Source of the DNA: Mytilus edulis
Taxonomy: Eukaryota > Mollusca > Bivalvia > Mytilida > Mytilidae
Reading direction: 5' to 3'
Length of the DNA stretch: 64,000 nucleotides
NCBI RefSeq assembly: GCF_963676685.1
Contig: NC_092349.1
Span: forward strand, 55,565,232-55,629,231
Under the pieces are notes generated by a model that did not search any database, was not told where the DNA came from, and worked only from the letters and a program-made list of their open reading frames with translations. Below, piece by piece: positions 41,961 to 53,675 of the stretch (the stretch's first letter is position 1; the number at the start of each line of letters is the position of its first letter). The position numbers and the translations under genes are program-made.

Positions 41961-42116
41961 AATAATTCATGGGGGCTTGAATATATCGTGATTTTACCAC
42001 GGGTTGGCCCTTTATGACAAATATTTTACCCCTGAGCGATAGCGAGGGGTAAAATATCGGCATAAAGGGACAACCCGTGGTAAAATCTAGATATATTCAA
42101 GCCCCCATGAATTATT
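41961..42116. repeat. 156-bp near-perfect hairpin (foldback element)
   Basis: The arms aataattcatgggggcttga and ccacgggttggccctttat are inverted at the other side as ataaagggacaacccgtgg and tcaagcccccatgaattatt. The loop is itself a hairpin (atattttacccct / aggggtaaaatat). Its transcript would be one long stem of about 70 bp. Confidence 0.85.
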
Positions 42117-42859
42117 TCGATTCTGATAGGACACATACGGCAATTCTTTTGGATCGAAGCGCTCTAGGTGTAGGCAAATATTTGCCGTTCCCATAAATAA
42201 ACGCACTAATAAACTAGCGTAAAAGAACGGAGCAAACTGCATTAGTGACATGCTTAAACTATTTAAAATAATGTATTTAGACAGTTTTGGATGAATTTGA
42301 ATGATAATTTATTTATATGTCTTATATGATGTACAATAAAGGGCTTTTGCCACATTTTAGCATCATTTGTGTATGTTTCCTTGTGATGATTTTCGGATTC
42401 ACAAGCGTGTATTTTCCCGTAAAATGCTTACATTCTAACGTCATTGTTCTATGACGTCGGGTATCTCATTCATAAAAAAGCATATGACGTGGGAGTACAA
42501 TCGGAACAGCACTGGCAATATATTCATATTTTACCACGGGTGTGTACTCAAAGCGTTTGAAGGACGTCATGTTAGAATGCCCCTTGTTTTGTAATACCAG
42601 ACGGCAGAGACATATATATACATGTACACATTTTCCTATGTCTATATACGGAATACGTCTCCGGCAAAACGTAAGTAAATTAGCAAACCATCTTGCTACA
42701 AAGACTATCAATTTCCTGGTTTTTTTTTTTGACACAGGTATTATTATTATTTCATAAAGAGTGCGGGTACAAAGTACACTATGATTATAGACTCATTTTC
42801 AACTTGGCATAAAATATTTGAAATCAGATAGTATAAAAATCTTTCAGGTTCATGAGGGG
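42117..42859. other. Spacer with a loose foldback
   Basis: 'cattctaacgtcattg' (42431) and 'gacgtcatgttagaatg' (42563) are inverted. 'attttaccacggg' at 42531 repeats the arm of the 41961 hairpin. No gene was recognised. Confidence 0.45.
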
Positions 42860-43857
42860 CCATATATAGAAACAAATGCTTTATTCACAATATACTCAAA
42901 ATCGGAGTGACAAAAATTGGGAGAAATTTAGAAAACAAAGAAATTTGGTAACAAGTATACTTTTTAGAACGTTGCTCTGGTGGGTCAAAATCTTGCGATT
43001 TTTGGAAAACAGTCAAACCATTTTTCTCAAAAAAGGGGATCTGTGGAGAGCAAAAAATTTTATTATGTGAAAATGACAAAATTGTAAATTGTTCAAATGA
43101 AGTTTCAAATGTATTTAATAATTTTTTCTCCACACATGCCACAGTAGCAGACAAAATTGGAGCAGATCACTGGCGGACCCAGAAATTTTCATAAGTGGGG
43201 GCCCACTGACTGCCTAAGAGGGGGCCCTCTCCGGTCACGCTTCAGTGATTCCCTATATAAGCAACCAATTTTTTTCCCAAAAAGGGGGCCCCCCTGCCCC
43301 CCCCCCTAAATCCGCCTCTGCAGATGTGGTATATGACCCCTCGAATCACCCAAGTATAAAAGAAATTTAAATAACAGAAAGCATGATCCTGATTTTGAAT
43401 TTAAAAAAGTATCTAAAGATAATGAAGATTTTTTCAAAATAAAATGAACAATAAAGAAGGCTACAGGAGCTGATGATATTCCAGCAAAAATAGTAAAAAA
43501 TTGTAAATCTTATATTGCACCACAGCTGAAAACTCTTGTAAATTTGTCAATTGAAAATAACTGTTTCCCTGATAAACTTAAAGAAGCCCAAGTGACCCCC
43601 CCTTCATAAAAAGAGTGACACATTATTAAAAACAAATTATATACCAGTTAGTGTCTTACCCATATTTTCTAAAATCTTTGAAAAAATATGAAATTCAATT
43701 AACTGATTATTTTAATAGAATATTTAATCCATTTTTGTGTGCATTTAGAGGTGGACATGGATGTCAGACCACACTTCTCAGAGTGTTAGAAGACTCGCTT
43801 GAAGCTCTTGATAAAAACCAGTACATAAGTCTAAGGCTTTTGACTGCCTGCCTCACA
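42860..43857 (+). pseudogene. LINE ORF2 remnant (linker and RT), multiply broken
   Basis: In shifting frames: NWEKFRKQRNLVTS, GGSKSCDFWKTVKPFFSKKG, KILLCENDKIVNCSNEVSNV and FNNFFSTHATVADKIG; then after the MITE at 43168-43320, NHPSIKEI; then KEATGADDIPAKIVKNCKS, NYxPVSVLPIFSKIFEK, FRGGHGCQTTLLRVLED and SKAFDCLPHN. This is the standard order of a CR1/Jockey-type reverse transcriptase up to the SKAFD catalytic region, where a retroelement copy (43858-44325) cuts it off. Several frameshifts and stops are present. Confidence 0.85.
43168..43320. mobile_element. 153-bp MITE inserted in the LINE, 5-bp target duplication
   Basis: Ends cactggcggaccc and tccgcctctg, with pentamer cagat at 43163-43167 and 43321-43325. 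It is an inverted relative of the element at 19636-19753 (shared 'tcacgcttcagtgattccct' then 'atataagcaacca'). Confidence 0.85.
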
Positions 43858-44325
43858 ATAATATGTAGTAGTAGTCTGTTGTTATTTATGTATTTTTGTC
43901 ATTTTGTTTATTTTCTTTTGTAACATCTTCTGACATCAGACTTGTTCTCTTGAACTGAATTTTAATGTGCGTATTCATTTACTTTTCTACATTGTCTAAA
44001 GGTATAGGGGGAGGGTTGAGATCTCATAAACATGTTTAACCCCGCCGCATTTTTGCGCCTGTCCCAAGTCAGGAGCCTCTGGCCTTTGTTAGTCTTGTAT
44101 TATTTTTAATTTTAGTTTCTTGTGTATAATTTGGAGTTTAGTATGGCGTTCATTATCACTGAACTAGTATATATATTTATTAAGGGGCCAGCTGAAGGAC
44201 GCCTCCGGGTGCGAGAATTTCTCGCTGCATTTAAGACCTAGTGGTGACCTTCTGTTGTTGTCTGTTCTATGGTCGGGTTGTTGTCTCTTTGACACATTCC
44301 CCATTTCTATTCTCAATTTATTATT
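43858..44325 (+). mobile_element. 3'-anchored retroelement copy (~470 bp)
   Basis: It contains 'acatcttctgacatcagact', 'ttaaccccgccgcatttttg', 'caggagcctctggcctttgt' and the 3' end 'ttgtctctttgacacattcc' then 'ccatttctattctcaattt'. It is the inverse of 54447-54915. It truncates the LINE at SKAFDCLPHN. Confidence 0.75.
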
Positions 44326-44479
44326 AAGACATTACAATACTACTATGATATAATAATCTTTATAGCACCATAAGCCTCAGTCACAATCGGAGCCAATGAC
44401 AAAATAGAAAAAACTATCACATTAATATCAAATAACAGTCAGTATCAAGACATGTACTACATAATTCAAAACTAACAAT

Positions 44480-44700
44480 ATAATCATCATTCCCCCCCCC
44501 CCCCCCCCCCCTAATAGTAAAGTTTTCTTGTGTTAACATCGAAGATTTATCATATTTATCTAACTTTTTAAAGTTATGACATGTGCTAGAAATATGCTGA
44601 AAGAGTTCCTCCCTCAAACTATTAGGAAGTGCGCATTCGATTGCAAAATGACGTTCATCCTCAACTTGATCAGCTGTACAATACGATTTTATGAGTATCT
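44480..44700 (-). pseudogene. LINE ORF2 C-terminal remnant
   Basis: The minus strand reads ADQVEDERHFAIECALPNSL, then REELFQHISSTCHNFKKLDK, matching the zinc-knuckle-to-C-terminus segment (VEDE.HF...C) of non-LTR polyproteins. A C-run at 44492-44511 interrupts it. Confidence 0.65.
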
Positions 44701-45480
44701 GGCATTTTCAATTTTTCATGTAATGGGTAAGTACTGGTTACCTTTCTTAAAATCAATGATATCTAAATATTTTTCTTCTTGAAAACAATCTTTAAATAAA
44801 AAATAAATGTCAAGTTGCCACAAAACACATAATGTACTAAGTTTTTACAATTTATTTAGACAATTTCACAAAGAAACAAGCGGGACAAGAATGTCACCGT
44901 GACATTGTCTTAGATTTTTTACTAGTTGTTATTGGCTTTTATATATACTGCACTCGTTCTATTTGAGAAGTCAAAATGCGTTGACTGTATATTTCTATGT
45001 CATATACAGTCACTAACCCGATATCACTTTTCCTTATGAATATTTAGATAGAAGTTGCCGAAATGTTCATGTCCGTCTTATTTGTTTTCCGTAATAAGTT
45101 TTGTTGTAAATCACCAGTCCTGCTGACTCCTGCATCTCCACCAACCATTTTAAAAGAGGCATATTTTTCTAGATTTTAAAATAAGCTCGGGATATAAAAT
45201 CGGTATCCCTACAAATATATTGAGTGTCATCTTTCAGACTATGTCTGATCGATTGCTATTGGAAGTGCTGTGTAGCCTACTGTCTCCGTATTTCGTGGAT
45301 TCACATTCCCGAACATGATACCGTATTGCTCATCTTTTCTGAGCACATATATATTTCGTCCTATTTGTCATCTTATTTTTAAGGATCTGGACATGTATTT
45401 GTCTCCTTGTTTTTCTCATTTTGACTGACATTACATTAGTCCCTTATTTCTGCGACAAAATTAATTTAAATAAAACTCTG
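44701..45480. other. Spacer
   Basis: Nothing recognised. Confidence 0.45.
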
Positions 45481-45893
45481 ATGAGTGCCAGATACAAGGG
45501 GAAGAAAGTGTTGCGACCAAAAGGGGGCAGGAAGCTATATATAGTGTTATCCAACACTGATACAGTTAATACTGATGAAACCTCACTCCCCTGATACGCG
45601 AAAGGGGGAAACCGAAGATCTAGTGAAAGAAGGTAGATCAAGACACACAAAAATACAGCGATCAAGATCAGCACAGACTGACAGTTGACACGTACACAAA
45701 CGACGAAATATAAAGACAAATAAAATACCCAGACACGTAAAACGAAAAATGGACGTGGGTAAGGACTGAGCGGTTGCAATAATCATGTGTATCAACTCCA
45801 ATATACTGAGACAAATATCCCGCATGGAAAGAATAATTGGAATCAAAACGGACAACCACAAATATTATAGAGAAAGAAGTTGGTCTTTTTAGA
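45481..45893 (+). pseudogene. Decayed ORF of a basic protein, unknown
   Basis: It starts ATG at 45481 (MSARYKGKKVLRPKGGRKL then YIVLSNTDTV). One frameshift near 45595 and in-frame TGA codons at about 45685 and 45757 break it. The later frame reads TRKGETEDLVKEGRSRHTKI and INSNILRQISRMERIIGIKT then DNHKYYRERSW. Apart from the breaks the composition is strongly coding. It is probably a repeat-encoded protein (for example an ORF1); the family was not recognised. Confidence 0.5.
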
Positions 45894-45929
45894 GAAAATG
45901 TATCCATACATATATAAGAAAAATGCATT

Positions 45930-46050
45930 GTCGGAATAATGAGCTGTCGGAATAATGGGCTGTCGGAGTAATGGGTTGTCGGAATAGTGGGCTGTTGGAG
46001 TAATGGGCTGTCGGAATAATGGTTGTCGGACTAATGGGATGTCACCATAA
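45930..46050. repeat. ~16-bp minisatellite, about seven units
   Basis: The unit ctgtcggaataatggg is repeated with small changes (gaatagtggg, gagtaatggg). It follows the decayed ORF. Confidence 0.9.
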
Positions 46051-46310
46051 TGCTTTATTATTTATGCTATTTTTGATTGCTCTGGTCTAGCATGTTTTTA
46101 CTTCATTCGAAAATGTGTTGCTTATTTTTATTGCATGCTATATGTATGTGAGATTTCAACTTTGTATTACAGGTTGTTTTATATGTCTAAATGCACTGTT
46201 TTTATGTTATTTATATGTTTTTATAATCGGTCAAAAGCTCCTTAGAGCTTGTGTTACTTATTTGTACTTATGCCGAATCAAAATAATTTCTTATCTTATC
46301 TTATGAATAT
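46051..46310 (+). mobile_element. Possible LINE 3' tail
   Basis: The sequence ends with 'ccgaatcaaaataatttctt' then (atctt)n, resembling the microsatellite tails of some LINEs. There is no coding part. Confidence 0.35.
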
Positions 46311-47860
46311 AATGCGTACTAGTTTGTTTATCTCTGTGTTTTCATCAATATTTAGATCTGAGCAACACGCGGTAGTCATGTAGTAGGACATCAAGGTTGC
46401 TTTTGTTAGATATCCTCAGTTTTTGAAAGAGCCCATATCTGATATATGTTAAATGGGCAAACATAAAAGAAATGAAACTGTTTATTTTCTGTCGGGTCGC
46501 CACACGCATTTCTCAACTGGTAGTGAATTATGTCAATTTTCCATGAGACAGTGGAAAAGAAAAGCTTTATTTTGAATCCTTAAAAGTTTATTATATTTTT
46601 TATTCTACATCATGACAAGTTAATTCCACTTTCAAGAGTATGTGGAATAATTCTGACTGTTCTCATAGTCTGTGGTTCGACACTTATATTAAGACTTCTT
46701 TACTATTTTTTATTTCTTACACCATTTGGACACTAGTGTTTGCATACGACAAGACATTAGCAGCAATGGAATAAGGGGGGGGGGAATGAAACGGTTTTAT
46801 GGATATGAAGAAACAATAATTTAATTTCTGTCACCTATTCCAGAGGCAATCCCAAACCTAGTTCCGTGTATATAATTGCCATCTATATCATAGCTAGGTG
46901 TTTCCTTTCGAAGTCCAGATACCATTTTAGCACCACAGATAGATGTACAGAATCAATAAGATCTGATTCTTCTTTTGTTCAGTTATCCCAGATTATGTGC
47001 CATATTCCAAAATGGGTATAAGAAAGGCAAAATTAAGTTTTCAGTTCCAATTACTGCCAATCAATTTCAGTTTTACAAAAATCCATAATATATCATCTGA
47101 AAACTTATCTATTTAGCTTTTAACTTACATCTTCTTTGTCATTTACAAACAACAAAGACAGAAAAAGACACAAGATGGACCATCTAAGTTACTCTAACCT
47201 TTTGTTGTCTATTAGAAAGATAACCTTTGAACCAGTGAAACAAATTAACCTTTATCCCATATTTATATTTATAAACAAATTTAAACGGTATCATATGCCA
47301 AACCCGATCGCAATGCTATTGGCACACACCACAAAATAAATCGAATATCGTTCCCTTTGCATGTCAGGATTTTTCACCGTAAATTTCATCATATAATATA
47401 ATTAAATGAGTTATAGTAGAGTCCTTGTTACCGCGGAACCCAGACCGTTAGTGTTAATCAGTTATTTTAATAATATATTGCATGGTTATGTTGGATCTAA
47501 CATTTTTTTGGTTTATTGCCAATTCGTTGTGGTGCGTTGTGAATTAAACTTTTGAGTGGTTTGTACACGTATCTTTTGCCTCCATACTTGGAAGCAATCT
47601 GGTCAGGGACACTATTGCTTATGGCGCAATTTGATACACGAAGACCTTGCCCTCGCCTATGGACGAAACATAGAAGTTGGTTTTAAACATTGTTAAAGTG
47701 AAAGGGTTACACATAGCAGTCAGTTTAGTTTAAACAGGTAAACATGAATTTATTATACACGCATATTGTAGTTGTTGTTTAAGTAAAACAACGGTAATCT
47801 TTGTTTTATTGAACGACAAATCTGTGGACTGACCTAACTACACCCTAAAATTGTCACTTC
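46311..47860. other. Spacer
   Basis: AT-rich. No gene or repeat was recognised apart from a G run at 46767-46776. Confidence 0.45.
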
Positions 47861-47985
47861 CGTGACGCCAAAACACAGGCACTTGTTATCTAATCATGGC
47901 AAAATCTGCCATCTCTCTATTATGAGCAAGTCATATATAGGGATAGTAGATTGTCATGTACAGAAAACAAGTGCCTGGTGTCATA
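47861..47985. repeat. Short foldback
   Basis: 'cgtgacgccaaaacacaggc' then 'acttgtta' at the left and 'aacaagtgcctggtgtca' at the right are imperfect inverted repeats with aggcacttgtt as the common core. Confidence 0.5.
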
Positions 47986-48359
47986 ACATAATATTCAATT
48001 CTAACTATTGCCTTCAAGTAATGATAATGAAGCAAGACAACTCGTCCTCCTGGCAAATCGCCCCACTTTTCACCAACTCGCCCTACTCTTCTAATCTGTA
48101 CCAACTAGCCCCACTTATCTATCAGAATACAAAACAATCCAAAATTAAATAAATGATTATTCTGTAATTTGAATGATGTTTCACTTCTTGGAATATAATT
48201 TTCAGGGGCGGATCCAGCCATTTTAAAAGGAGGGTTCCAACTGTATGTCCCCATTCAATTGCGTTGATCATCCAAAAAAAGGGAGGTTTCAACCCCTTGA
48301 ACATTTGGTCTCAAATCATTGACATTTTTCTAAATTATCTATTTTTTAATATTATTTGT
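47986..48359. other. Spacer with one-ended MITE
   Basis: 'caggggcggatccagcc' at 48203 is the terminus of the 19636/43168 family without a matching second end. Confidence 0.5.
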
Positions 48360-48535
48360 TAAATTATTCCAGGTAATAAGACCAGACTATATAAATGTTC
48401 CTTGTAAACATTCAGAATTAGGTCTTCAAACATGAAGAAGTCCTGATGTTAATTGTCATCCTGAAACAATAATTATAAAGATCAGTACACACAGTAAATT
48501 TAGCAGATAGATGATCAGGTGCTAGACCATGCATT

Positions 48536-49857
48536 CATTCAGGGGTACTACTTGTACAAGGGAATTTTATTTAATTGAAGAAGTAAAAAATATATTAATA
48601 TAAGTAACTTATAATGTTTAAATAATTTCCCCTTAATTTAAATTTTTTTTTTTTTTCAATCCCACCAAAATTCTCAAGTTTTGAGATCTGTATAATCATG
48701 CCTTTAACATGTTTAATGATTTTTCCCAGGTTAGCTCATATTTTTTCATATATTAATTCAACAAAGAAACTGATTGCTCAAATATCTGAAGTACATGTAC
48801 ATGTATTTGCGCAAAGCCTTCAAAAATTGCTCCTTTGAGGCTATTAAATGTTATAAATGACCAGTGTTCTGAAGATAAATGGGATTTCCATTGTCCATGA
48901 AATTACACTTAAAGGATTAGCAGTCAGAGCTCAGACATAAATAAGTCTGAATCTGCTTTTGACTCATACAGGTCTAAATTTGTAAGTTTTGGGATTTGTC
49001 TCCCTTTCATGCAAGACAAAACATGACTTGAATAAGTCTAATATTGTTATTAAGCAAAAAGTTGCAAATATCGACTCCTACATGTACAAGTCGATAAGTT
49101 ATCAAAATTGGTTAACTTCAAGACCCACGCATATTTATAAAAAGGTCATGCATCGTAATCAAATAATGACAACATTGAAAGACAATGCTGTAATTGTCTT
49201 TCTAAGAAAAATATGAATGAGAGTCTAAAAAATCGGAGATAATGTTAATTAACCTTACAATGCAACCACCTGCACCACACTTAATGAGGTAAAACATCTG
49301 TGTTAATTAAGTAAAGATGTTCAATTAGATAATTAAATATAGATAGCTCAAGTCCTTGTGAACTCTCAGACAGGTTTTTGCTTTCATAGGTGGTGTGCTT
49401 TGGCCACCAAGTAAAATTAAGTTCTTTTATCAACATAAATAGACCTAACTTGTTGGTCAAAAATTGAAATTACATTTTTATGATAAATACATGTTTTGAC
49501 TTCTTTAAGTCAAAAACAAAAATCGACTTGTTTATATGTCTGAGCTCTGACTGATTAGTGAAGACATCTGCAATGGGCAGAAACATTAAAATTTTATAAG
49601 AGCAAAGAAATGGTATGAATTTAAGAAAATGAAGATTAGATTTATTAAGATGACCTTTTCACTTATATTTAAGTAAACAGATCTGAATGTCTAAGGGACA
49701 TAACTATGTCAATTGTTTTTTACTTATACATGTAGTAACAGTAAATAAAATTCACTTGTATAAGTATCCTACAAATTTACTCATATAAGTATATTTTTTT
49801 TTACTTCTTCTTGAATTAGTAGATAAAAATTACTTGTACAAGTAGTACCCCTGACTG
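48536..49857. mobile_element. 1.3-kb TIR element inserted in the LINE
   Basis: Left end cattcaggggtactacttgt and right end acttgtacaagtagtacccc then tgactg; an inverted relative of 37242-37965. Flanking pentamers gcatt and ccatt differ at one base. Without the nested 48921-49553 element it would be about 685 bp, close to its relative's 724 bp. Confidence 0.85.
48921..49553. mobile_element. 633-bp TIR element nested in another TIR element
   Basis: Left cagtcagagctcagacataa, right (inverted) cagtcagagctcagacatat; then aagtct...ttttgact answers aagtcaaaa...cgactt. Exact 5-bp target duplication attag at 48916-48920 and 49554-49558. The interior has no protein. Confidence 0.9.
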
Positions 49858-50150
49858 CCATTCATACATTTACAAATTAACACAGCTTGAAAATAGTGTA
49901 ACCTCGTAAATATAGTCATCCATGCAAGCTTTTTAAACATTAATGTTGATGGAAAATCAAAAGAAATAGATACAACTAGTATTGCAGCACGTTTTTAGAG
50001 CTTATGTATCCTCTCCAGAATACAGTTTGTGGTAAGACCCCATACTGTACAACAGTAGTCAATAATGGGTAATAATTATATAGCTATTGTAAATAAGAAT
50101 TTAAGACACTTTAATGGTAAATAACGTTTCAACCTTTTTAACTAATATAT

Positions 50151-50688
50151 TCTGGTTGAAATAGTTTCTTAGCATGCTTAATAGTATCTGCTATGAACTG
50201 GACGCAGTAAATTTGCATGCAAATAGACGTAAAACAGTAACTTTCAAATTCAACTTATAAATTTATCATGTTTATTCTGTTACCTCCAAAAAATTGATAT
50301 GTTTTAATCAGAGGCAATTTCTTAAAAGACTTATAATATATAAATATATAAAATATCCTATACTTTACCATGTTTACCTTGTTATTAATATGTAAAGAAA
50401 GTCCAATACTTGGACTGAACTGGTCAAAATGCTTTTAACAAAAGTTATCTTTATTCCCTATTATATTTAATTTATATTTAGTATTGTACAGTGTATGGTA
50501 TCGGGTATTCAGATAAGTAAATGCATGCAATATTGATCAAGAATAAACACCCTTGTTACAACAATCTGCATTTTATTTTAAAACTTTCATTTTTTTTAAA
50601 AGTACATTACAAAATTTAGGAAAAGCACAGGCATGTTTGTATATATATATGTCTGATTAAAGATGAATTACACCACCCTAATTACCAT
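50151..50688. other. Spacer
   Basis: AT-rich; nothing recognised. Confidence 0.5.
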
Positions 50689-50770
50689 TTATAGACAAGA
50701 CAAGACAAATACTTTATTAAAGTCTCACCACTTGTTACAATATATAAAATATACAGCTTTTTAAAACGCA
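50689..50770 (-). mobile_element. Possible retroelement 3' tail
   Basis: The minus strand reads 'actttaataaagtatttgtc' then (ttgtc)n, resembling a LINE 3' end with a pentanucleotide tail. Confidence 0.35.
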
Positions 50771-52418
50771 AGTTAACATGGTTAACAAGAGCCACTCTAG
50801 AAAGACTTATGAGAGACTATAAAACAATTTTTCTTAAATTATAATACAAATACAAGTCAACTATCATGAATATAAAATACATTTTCACTTTATCATGTTT
50901 ATAAGATGTATATATACGGTATACCCTAGATGTCAATCATCATGTCCAGTTAACGGTGTCATACATTAAACTAATAATTTAAACAATTAAAATTACCTCA
51001 TCAATTTTCTACTACATAAATAGGTTAAAAGATGCAGCACCCAAATTATGAACTAATTATATTATAAACTTCTATAATTATTGATCCACACATATAATGC
51101 ATTGATATAATTTCTAGATCTGTTCAAAGGGAAATAACTCAACCCACAATTTGATGAAAATCCACTACACAACATGAATTGACTTTTCAGAACAATTCTA
51201 AACACAAATTCACAAATCTGATTGGTTATACACATCATGTACACTGTAAGATAACATCTTCACCACTAAGTATTATAATCCTAGAAACCACAATTACCCA
51301 TTAATTTTATGCCACCATTTTATCCAATGAATGATTGAATGATGATACAATGTATTATTATCCCATTTTGCACCCAAAATAATACTTCAATTCATTATAG
51401 TACATGTAATATAATTCTAACATCCTTTGAACTTAGAATTATAATTTTATTCTGCACTTCCAACACATCATTCAATCCTAAAACTGCTCAAAATTGATTT
51501 TTTTAGATGCCAACAGTAAACAATGTCAAGAAAAATGATTTTCCTGACCTTTCCCATCACCCAAAGTCCCAATATGTTCAATATCTCTATTATATATCAT
51601 CATTATCATTTGAAACTAAACATCAACTTATACCTGACTCATGCAAGTCGATCTTAATTATATATTAATTAATTTTATTAATTTAAAAAAAATATTTTGA
51701 TTTAATAAGAGGTATCCTATCAATAACAGCTTAAAGGGGCTCAAGGGTAAAATAATAAATGTTTTTTTTTTAAATATAGGATTTTGCTATTTTTTTCTAT
51801 CAAAGAACTTTATATATAGTCTTAATACATGTAATAGAAAAATAAAAAAAAATGGGGTCCCCATTTGATTAAGCTCACATATAGGTACTTTTTTTCTGTT
51901 GAACTAATAGGAGAAATATATAGGTAATTGGTAATATGGAAATAAAAAAGGACTAAATTACAGAATTGCTTAAATTTTACAATTGTTTAGTTTAAGTACA
52001 TGTACATGTACAGCTCATTTGATTTAAAAAAAAATACAGGTCACTGATGAGCTAAAAAACGTTATTTTGATTTTTAATGCCAAAAAATGACATTTTTGGA
52101 CCAAAGGGAGATAATTAGGAGCTTTTTCAATGGTTTAAACATTTTAAAAGTCATCTGGGGCCAAAACGAATTGATTTGTTTGATTGATTTTTGTACCATA
52201 TCATAAAGTAGCAACCAATACATTGCAACAGTGTAATAATTAAAATTTGTAATGAAATTTTTTTTTTTTTAATTTTTGCTGAAATTTTTGTACCCTCAAT
52301 CCTCCTTAAACTAATTAGACCACTTTCAAGTTTATAAAAACACAGACATATAAACATAAGCTCTATAATCTATTGAGCTTTTATCTGAAAATATTAACGA
52401 ACACACATTTTTTTTTAG
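50771..52418 (+). other. AT-rich sequence upstream of the plus BTB exon
   Basis: No coding region. It ends in a strong acceptor tract (T-run then AG at 52417-52418), so this is intron; the 5' UTR exon was not identified. Confidence 0.55.
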
Positions 52419-53549
52419 GGAGCAGTGTCCATGATGGATTATGATATCACCATTCCTGAATACTCTCAAGATCTATCAAAACACATGTACCAGTTACAAC
52501 AGACAGGTGTGTTGTGTGATGTATGGCTTGTGTGTAAAGATGGGGTAGTCTTTGTACATAAACTGGTACTAATGGCATGTGGCAGTGCTTACCTTCAGCA
52601 GCAACTTTCAGCAGATACCAGTTCTAGTTCCCAATGTCAAGTTTTCTTGAAAGATTACTCATTGAAAACTGTTTATGATTTTGTACAAGCTCTTTATACA
52701 GGAAATTTGACATTGTGTCATGATCGAGCAATTGATACTTTGAAACTCTGCACATTTTTGAATGTTAAAGTATTTGCAACTACTATTCAAAGTGTTGTTG
52801 ATAATGATCCAAATTTAAAACGAGAATTTGATAAAGGTGGAAGAAGCAATAATATGAATCGTATATTTTATGAAGTAGAAATGGCCAAAGACTCATCTTT
52901 TGCTCCATTTAAAGTACCTGTAAAGGTACAGAAATCGAATATTATTATGGAAAAAATAGTAGACAATAGTTTAAAAACCAAAGATATATTTTCTCAATCT
53001 GGTGTAGAAAGTCCACGGAGAAATAGGATCATGGTTATAAAATTGGATACAAATGAAAAAACTAAAAGAAAAAACAATACAGAGGCCACACATTCTGATG
53101 ATTGCATTCCAAAAAAGCAGGCAAAAGTTTCAAAGCAGACACTTAATGTTGTTCAAACAAGTCCAAATATTTTCCAACCCCAGACAAAACTTGTCAAGAT
53201 ATCTCCAAAAAATGTTTCAAATAGTCCTGTACAAAGTGATCACACATATGAAGCAGACAATACAACAGAGTTGTTGAATATAGCTAAAAACCTGTCAACC
53301 AGTACTGATTCAGCATGTATTGAGTTGTCAGATATAGATGAAAACTTATCAAGCACAGACATGAGAAGATCAGGTAAAGATGGAATGCAACAGGAATCAT
53401 GTCAACTTTGTCAGAAAGTATCAGAAGATGCAGTGGAAAAGAATGGACAGTACATATGTAAAGGTTGTGTAAGCCTGTTTACTGGAGGAGATTCCCAGAC
53501 AAATGGAGAAAAGAAGAAAAGAGGACGAAAGGGAAAGAAGGAAACAAAG
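52419..53549 (+). CDS. Shared 5' exon: BTB/POZ domain, plus-strand gene
   Basis: After the acceptor at 52418, GGAGCAGTGTCC precedes two adjacent ATGs (52431 and 52434). I take 52431, giving 373 codons to AAG at the donor (53549; intron GTAATTTAC), phase 0. The BTB domain spans about 12-120 (LCDVWLVCKDGVVFVHKLVL, then AYLQQQL and FVQALYTGNL) and is clearly paralogous to the minus-strand BTB exon. The middle is Ser/Thr/Lys-rich. Near the end are ELLNIAKNLS and a C324-x2-C327...C343-x2-C346 motif followed by SLFTGG, as in the paralog, then a basic tail KKKRGRKGKK. Read-through would stop at 53576. The partner last exon in this window is 58869-59960; others may lie past the window end. Confidence 0.92.
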
Positions 53550-53675
53550 GTAATTTACTTCAATATGAATACATGATTATTACCACACTGAAAAAAAGTA
53601 TGATCAAACTTGTTTTGTTTCTTGAATTTTGATTTCCAACATTCCACATGTTCCAAATATTAATTTGTTGAGATA

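Larger units (their letters stand above)
48360..50150 (-). pseudogene. LINE ORF2 C-terminal remnant split by a TIR element
   Basis: On the minus strand 50150-49862 reads KRYLPLKCLKFLFTIA, DYCCTVWGLTTNCILERIHK, then KRAAI, FPSTLMFKKLAWMTIF and HYFQAVLICKCMNG. The frame then meets the TIR element (48536-49857) and continues at 48530-48365 with PDHLSAKFTVCTDLYNY and IVWSYYLE. Removing the element gives the usual '...KCLNGLAPDHL...' order of these polyproteins. Stops and frameshifts mark it dead. Confidence 0.8.

Noticed and set aside
45583..45928. Minus-strand open frames over the decayed ORF
   Set aside because: The coding signal is on the plus strand; these are antisense shadows rich in Cys, Leu and Ser.
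52425..52430. Upstream start of the plus BTB frame
   Set aside because: The codon there is GTG; the first ATG in frame is 52431, just inside the exon.
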